DNA of 64,000 bases from Burkholderia sp. Bp8992. GTDB taxonomy: Bacteria; Pseudomonadota; Gammaproteobacteria; Burkholderiales; Burkholderiaceae. Position numbers and translations under genes: made by a program. The stretch lies in assembly GCF_003853705.1 (NCBI RefSeq), contig NZ_QTQI01000009.1, positions 1 through 64,000 on the forward strand. The letters run 5' to 3'. The notes under the pieces are model-generated. The model was not told the DNA's origin and made no database searches. It worked only from the letters and a program-made list of their open reading frames with translations. Below, piece by piece: positions 59,337 to 64,000 of this stretch (positions are counted from its first letter, which is position 1; each line of letters starts with the position of its first letter).

Positions 59337-60425
59337 ATGACCCTACGCAAGCTCCCCGTCACGATCGTCACGGGCTTTCTCGGCAGCGGCAAGACGACGC
59401 TGATGCGCCACATCCTGCAGCACGCCGAAGGCCGCCGCATCGCGGTGATCGTCAACGAATTCGGCGAACTCGGCATCGACGGCGAGCTCCTCAAGGGCTG
59501 CGGCATCGGCTGCGAGGATGCCGACGGCGCGCAGGGCGAAGCGGCGGGCCAGCTGTACGAACTCGCGAACGGCTGCCTGTGCTGCACCGTGCAGGAAGAG
59601 TTCTATCCGGTGATGGAAGCGCTCGTCGAGCGCCGTGCGGACATCGACCACGTGCTGATCGAGACGTCGGGTCTCGCGCTGCCGAAGCCGCTCGTGCAGG
59701 CGTTCAACTGGCCGACGATCCGCAACAGCTTCACGGTCGACGCGGTCGTGACCGTCGTCGACGGGCCGGCCGCCGCGAGCGGCCAGTTCGCGGAAAACCC
59801 GCAGGCCGTCGACGCGCAGCGCCGCGCCGATCCGAACCTCGACCACGAATCGCCGCTGCACGAACTGTTCGCCGACCAGCTGTCGTCCGCCGATCTCGTG
59901 ATCGTGAACAAGGCCGATCTCGTCGGCGACGCGGAATTTGCGCAGATCGAAACCGCGATCCGCGACGAGATCCCGCCGCAGGTGAAGATCGTGCGCGCGA
60001 CGCGCGGCGAACTCGATCTCGCGATGCTGCTGGGCCTCGAGTCGGCATCGGAAGAAACGATCCACCTGCGTCACGACCATCACGGCTCGGCCGACGACGG
60101 CGATCACGATCACCATCACGACGATTTCGACTCGGTGGTCGTGTCGGGCGACGCCGGCACGCGCGAAGCCACGATCGCCGCGCTGCAGCGGGTCGTCGAA
60201 GCGCACACGATCTACCGCGCGAAGGGCTTCGCCGCGCTGCCCGGCGCGCCGATGCGGCTCGTGATCCAGGGTGTCGGCCGCCGTTTCGACAGCTATTTCG
60301 ACCGCCGCTGGCAGGACGGCGAAACGCGTGCGAGCCGCTTCGTGCTGATCGGCGAGGATCTCGACGCGGCCGCGCTGCAGCGCGCGTTCGACGCTGCGTG
60401 CACGGCCGAGCCGCAACAGGCGTAA
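59337..60425 (+). CDS. cobW: Cobalamin biosynthesis GTPase CobW
   Basis: A COG0523 G3E-family GTPase thought to act as a cobalt metallochaperone for CobN-type chelation. The product has 362 residues. The P-loop is GFLGSGKTTLMRH near residue 13, the metal motif is Cys80-x-Cys82-Cys83 (NGCLCC) and the switch is near LIETSGLALP. A His/Asp-rich loop lies at about residues 242-262 (HDHHGSADDGDHDHHHDD), and the C-terminal domain is CobW_C-like. It starts 25 bases after the small ORF and ends six bases before cobN, so it belongs to the riboswitch-controlled operon. Confidence 0.94.
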   Translation: MTLRKLPVTIVTGFLGSGKTTLMRHILQHAEGRRIAVIVNEFGELGIDGELLKGCGIGCEDADGAQGEAAGQLYELANGCLCCTVQEEFYPVMEALVERRADIDHVLIETSGLALPKPLVQAFNWPTIRNSFTVDAVVTVVDGPAAASGQFAENPQAVDAQRRADPNLDHESPLHELFADQLSSADLVIVNKADLVGDAEFAQIETAIRDEIPPQVKIVRATRGELDLAMLLGLESASEETIHLRHDHHGSADDGDHDHHHDDFDSVVVSGDAGTREATIAALQRVVEAHTIYRAKGFAALPGAPMRLVIQGVGRRFDSYFDRRWQDGETRASRFVLIGEDLDAAALQRAFDAACTAEPQQA

Positions 60426-60431
60426 CGCACG

Positions 60432-63400
60432 ATGCATCTGCTGCGCACCACGCCGGGCGGCTTCGTCGACGATACGCAGGGCGTCGTCCGGATCGACCAG
60501 CAGCCGGCCGACATCGTGATCCTGAGTTCGGCCGACACGACGCTGTCGCTGCTCGCGAGCGTCGTGCCGCAACTGCCGGCCGGTTTCCCGAGCGTGCGGC
60601 TCGCGAACGTCACGTTCCTGCGCCAGCCGGCGTCGGTCGATTTCTATGTCGACGACGTGCTGCGCCACGCGAAGACGGTCGTGATCGATCATCTCGGCGG
60701 CGAAGCGTACTGGCCGTACGGGATCGAGCAGGCCGTGTCGCTCGCGTCGAAACGCGGGCAGCGGCTCGCGATGTTCTCGGGCGACCTGCAGGAAGATCCG
60801 AACCTCGTCGCGAAGAGCACCGTCACGCCGGATCTGTGCCGGCTGTGGTGGCGCTATCTGCGCGAGGGCGGCGCGCACAACGCCGGCGCACTGTTGCGCA
60901 GCATTGCCTTCCACACGCTCGGGTTCGGCGACGAACCCGAGCCGCCGCGCCCGCTGCCGGCCGCCGCGCTGTATCACCCGGCGCACGACCGCGCGAGCGT
61001 CGACGACTGGCGGCCGCGCTGGACGCCCGGCGCGCCCGTCGTCGCGATCCTGTTCTATCGCGCGCACTGGCAGGCCGCGAACACGGCCGTGTTCGACGCG
61101 CTGGCCGACGCGCTGATCGACGCAGGGCTGAATCCGCTGCCGATCGCGGTGACGTCGCTGAAGGATGCGGTGAGCCGCGAGGTCATCACGCAGCTCTGCG
61201 ACACGCACGGCGTCGCGCTCGTGCTGAACACGACCGCGTTCGCGGCCGGCGCCATCGACAGCCCCGAACATGACGTGCTTGCCGGCGACGCGCCGGTGCT
61301 GCAGGTGATCCTGTCCGGCGGCAATCGCGATGCGTGGGTGGCCGACAACCAGGGCCTGCATGCGCGCGATATCGCGATGCACATCGCGCTGCCCGAAGTC
61401 GACGGGCGCATCGTCACGCGCGCGGTGAGTTTCAAGGGGCTCGCGTATCGCTGCCCGCACACCGAGGTCGACGTCGTGCGCTACCAGCCGGACGCCGAGC
61501 GGATCGCGTTCGTCGCGGCGCTCGCGCGCGGCTGGTGCCGGCTGCGCACGCTCGACAACGCCGACAAGCGTGTCGCGCTGATTCTCGCGAACTATCCGCA
61601 AAGCGAAGGGCGGATCGGCAACGGCGTCGGGCTCGACACGCCGGCGTCGGCGTTGCGCGTGCTCGCGGCGCTGCGCGATGCGGGCTATACGGTGGCCGAC
61701 CTGCCGCCCGACGGTGACGCGCTGATCGCGCAACTCACCGAAGGCGTGACCAACGACGCGGCCGTGCATGCGCTGCGCCCGGCGTTTCAGAGTTACGCGC
61801 TGGCCGACTACGTCGCGCGTTTCGCGCGGTTGCCGGCCGCCGTGCGCGACGCGCTGAACGAACGCTGGGGGCCGCCCGAAACCGACCCGACGCTGCGCCA
61901 CGGACGCTTCACGATCGCCGGCTGGCGCGCGGGCAACGTATTCGTCGGCATCCAGCCGTCGCGCTCGCGCGGCGAGAACGACTACGCGAGCTACCACGAC
62001 GCGGATCTCGTGCCGCCGCACGCGTATCTCGCGTTCTACTTCTGGCTGCGCGATGCCTATCGCGTCGACGCGGTCATCCATCTCGGCAAGCACGGCAATC
62101 TCGAATGGCTGCCGGGCAAGAGCGTCGCGCTGTCCGACGCATGCTGGCCCGACCTCACGCTCGGGCCGCTGCCGCACCTGTATCCGTTCATCGTCAACGA
62201 TCCGGGCGAGGGCAGCCAGGCGAAGCGCCGCGCGCAGGCCGTGATCGTCGATCACCTGATGCCGCCGCTCACGCGCGCGGAAAACTACGGTCCGCTGCAG
62301 GACCTCGAGCGACAGGTCGACGAATACTACGAGGCGCTGATGGTCGATGCGCGGCGCGCGAAACTGCTGCGCAAGACGATCCTCGCGACGATCGCCGAGC
62401 ATCGTCTGCATGACGAACTGAGCGTGTCGCCGCCGCGCGATGCGGGCGACGAGGATGCGCTGCTGACGCGCGTCGATGCATGGCTGTGCGAACTGAAGGA
62501 AGCGCAGATTCGCGACGGGCTGCACGTGTTCGGCCTGTCGCCGGCCGATCGCCAGCGCCGCGACACGCTGCTCGCGCTCGCGCGCTTTCCGGTCGGCGAC
62601 GGCAAGGGCGCGCGGGCGGGGCTGATCGGCGCGCTGGCGCGCGATCTCGCGCTCGGCGACGACTTCGATCCGCTCGCGGCCGACTGGGCCGCGCCGTGGG
62701 GCGGCCCGCGCCCGGCGATCCTGCAGGCGCTCGATGCATCGCCATGGCGCCATGCGGGCGATACGCGCGAGCGGCTCGAACGGCTCGCGCAGCAATGGCT
62801 GGACGGGCTGTGCGCGCCCGACGGCAACACGGGCGCCGACGCGACGCCGCCCGGCGCATGGCCCCACACGCTCGCGGTGATCGGGCGCGTCCGCGCGACG
62901 CTGCTGCCGGCGCTCGACGCGTGCGGCGGCGAGGAAATGCGCCAGCTGCTGCGCGGGCTCGACGGCCGCTTCGTGCCGCCGGGGCCGAGCGGCTCGCCGT
63001 CGCGCGGCCGCCCCGACGTGCTGCCGACCGGCCGCAACTTCTACTCGGTCGATACACGTGCCGTGCCGACCCAGGCCGCATGGTCGCTCGGCCTGAAATC
63101 CGCGCAGCAACTGATCGAGCGCCATCTGCAAGATCACGGCGACTATCCGCGCGCGATCGGCCTGTCGGTATGGGGCACGGCGACGATGCGCACGGGCGGC
63201 GACGACATCGCGCAGGCATTCGCGCTGCTCGGCGTGCGGCCGAAATGGGCGCACGGCAGCCATCGCGTGACCGACTTCGAGATCCTGCCGATCGAGATCT
63301 TCGACCGGCCGCGCATCGACGTGACGCTGCGCGTGTCGGGCTTCTTCCGCGACGCGTTCCCGAACCTGATGCACCTGTTCGACGCGGCCGTGCAGGCCGT

Positions 63401-64000
63401 CGCCGCGCTCGACGAGCCCGAGGAACTGAACCCGATCCGTGCGCGCATCGAGCGCGAACGTGCGAAATGGGTCGCGCAGGGCGTGGCGCCCGACGAAGCG
63501 CGGCGCCGCGCCGGCTGGCGCGTGTTCGGCGCGCGGCCGGGCAGCTACGGCGCGGGCCTGCAGGACCTGATCGACCAGCGCCGCTGGCAGACCGACGCCG
63601 ATCTGGCCGATGCCTACCGCCAATGGGGCGGCCATGCGTATGCGCAGAACAGCGCGGGCGACGCGGCGGCCGACGTATTCGGCGAGCGGCTCGCGACGAT
63701 CGACGTCGTCGTGCAGAACCAGGACAGCCGCGAGCACGACATCCTCGATTCGAACGACTACTACCAGTTCCAGGGCGGGATGACGGCGGCCGTGCGGCAC
63801 CTGTCCGGGCAGCAGCCGAGCATCTATCACGGCGACCATGCGAACCCGGTCGCGCCGAAGATGCGCACGCTGCGCGAGGAAATCGCACGCGTGATCCGCT
63901 CGCGCGTCGTCAACCCGAAATGGCTCGACGGCGTGAAGCGGCACGGCTACAAGGGCGCGGCCGAGATGGCGGCGACCGTCGACTACCTGTACGGCTATGA
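60432..64000 (+). CDS. cobN: Cobaltochelatase subunit CobN (3' end outside the window)
   Basis: This is the large subunit of the aerobic ATP-dependent cobaltochelatase, which with CobS/CobT-type partners inserts cobalt into hydrogenobyrinic acid diamide. The open frame runs from the ATG six bases after cobW to the window end, giving 1189 residues of a protein usually about 1250-1300 long. Family landmarks are the HLGGEAYWPYGIEQ segment near residue 87, AVIHLGKHGNLEWLPGKS near 545, LPTGRNFYSVDTRAVPT near 865 and HGDHANPVAPKMRTLREEI near 1135. No defect is seen. Its presence shows that the late-cobalt (aerobic) pathway is used. Confidence 0.93.
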   Translation, partial: MHLLRTTPGGFVDDTQGVVRIDQQPADIVILSSADTTLSLLASVVPQLPAGFPSVRLANVTFLRQPASVDFYVDDVLRHAKTVVIDHLGGEAYWPYGIEQAVSLASKRGQRLAMFSGDLQEDPNLVAKSTVTPDLCRLWWRYLREGGAHNAGALLRSIAFHTLGFGDEPEPPRPLPAAALYHPAHDRASVDDWRPRWTPGAPVVAILFYRAHWQAANTAVFDALADALIDAGLNPLPIAVTSLKDAVSREVITQLCDTHGVALVLNTTAFAAGAIDSPEHDVLAGDAPVLQVILSGGNRDAWVADNQGLHARDIAMHIALPEVDGRIVTRAVSFKGLAYRCPHTEVDVVRYQPDAERIAFVAALARGWCRLRTLDNADKRVALILANYPQSEGRIGNGVGLDTPASALRVLAALRDAGYTVADLPPDGDALIAQLTEGVTNDAAVHALRPAFQSYALADYVARFARLPAAVRDALNERWGPPETDPTLRHGRFTIAGWRAGNVFVGIQPSRSRGENDYASYHDADLVPPHAYLAFYFWLRDAYRVDAVIHLGKHGNLEWLPGKSVALSDACWPDLTLGPLPHLYPFIVNDPGEGSQAKRRAQAVIVDHLMPPLTRAENYGPLQDLERQVDEYYEALMVDARRAKLLRKTILATIAEHRLHDELSVSPPRDAGDEDALLTRVDAWLCELKEAQIRDGLHVFGLSPADRQRRDTLLALARFPVGDGKGARAGLIGALARDLALGDDFDPLAADWAAPWGGPRPAILQALDASPWRHAGDTRERLERLAQQWLDGLCAPDGNTGADATPPGAWPHTLAVIGRVRATLLPALDACGGEEMRQLLRGLDGRFVPPGPSGSPSRGRPDVLPTGRNFYSVDTRAVPTQAAWSLGLKSAQQLIERHLQDHGDYPRAIGLSVWGTATMRTGGDDIAQAFALLGVRPKWAHGSHRVTDFEILPIEIFDRPRIDVTLRVSGFFRDAFPNLMHLFDAAVQAVAALDEPEELNPIRARIERERAKWVAQGVAPDEARRRAGWRVFGARPGSYGAGLQDLIDQRRWQTDADLADAYRQWGGHAYAQNSAGDAAADVFGERLATIDVVVQNQDSREHDILDSNDYYQFQGGMTAAVRHLSGQQPSIYHGDHANPVAPKMRTLREEIARVIRSRVVNPKWLDGVKRHGYKGAAEMAATVDYLYGY

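Overview
The window reads as chromosomal DNA of a Burkholderia cepacia complex species (a B. cenocepacia-like chromosome 1). It is very GC-rich, with long antisense shadow frames. It carries a complete ornibactin locus in the gene order known from that complex, next to an AmrAB-OprA-type efflux operon. Genes were identified by reading the translated frames and recognising families; no database search was run.

Left part (1-10.8 kb): the 3' part of a two-partner-secretion transporter gene (TpsB) whose 5' end looks frameshifted. Then come a five-repeat zinc-ribbon protein of unknown function, an M23 peptidase (minus strand) and a TetR repressor. The repressor is divergent from a tripartite RND pump (membrane fusion protein, pump, outer-membrane channel), with a 9-2-9 bp palindrome in between.

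10.8-18 kb: an AT-richer leader of about 860 bp, then a chaperone-usher fimbrial operon (major subunit, usher, chaperone, two-domain tip adhesin). A secreted six-repeat HAF-like protein follows as an unusual fifth gene, and a strong terminator closes the unit.

18-48.5 kb, ornibactin locus: orbS (ECF sigma factor, Fur-type promoter) comes first. Its target operon orbH-orbG-orbC-orbD-orbF-orbB covers the MbtH protein, aspartate hydroxylase, ABC importer, reductase and binding protein. orbE (exporter, minus strand) follows, then the plus-strand operon orbI-orbJ-orbK-pvdA-orbA-pvdF-orbL. Three promoters (before orbH, orbE and orbI) share a TAAA(A/T)-N16-CGTC layout with identical spacing. The NRPS order is A-T-C-A-T-E-C-A-T (OrbI) plus C-A-T-C-T-like (OrbJ). 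The specificity codes read hydroxy-ornithine-like, Asp, Ser and hydroxy-ornithine-like, which fits ornibactin; the last C domain would release the chain onto putrescine.

48.5-52.9 kb: two toxin-antitoxin-type pairs (VapBC, and an AbiEi/AbiEii-like pair), each behind a promoter embedded in inverted repeats, followed by an M20 amidohydrolase.

52.9-64 kb: aerobic cobalamin biosynthesis. cobA-cobE-cobO-cobB lie on the minus strand behind one cobalamin riboswitch. cobW and cobN (cut by the window end) lie on the plus strand behind a second. Between the riboswitches sits a TonB-dependent siderophore-type receptor with a Fur-like box. No rRNA, tRNA, CRISPR array, insertion sequence or integrase was seen.
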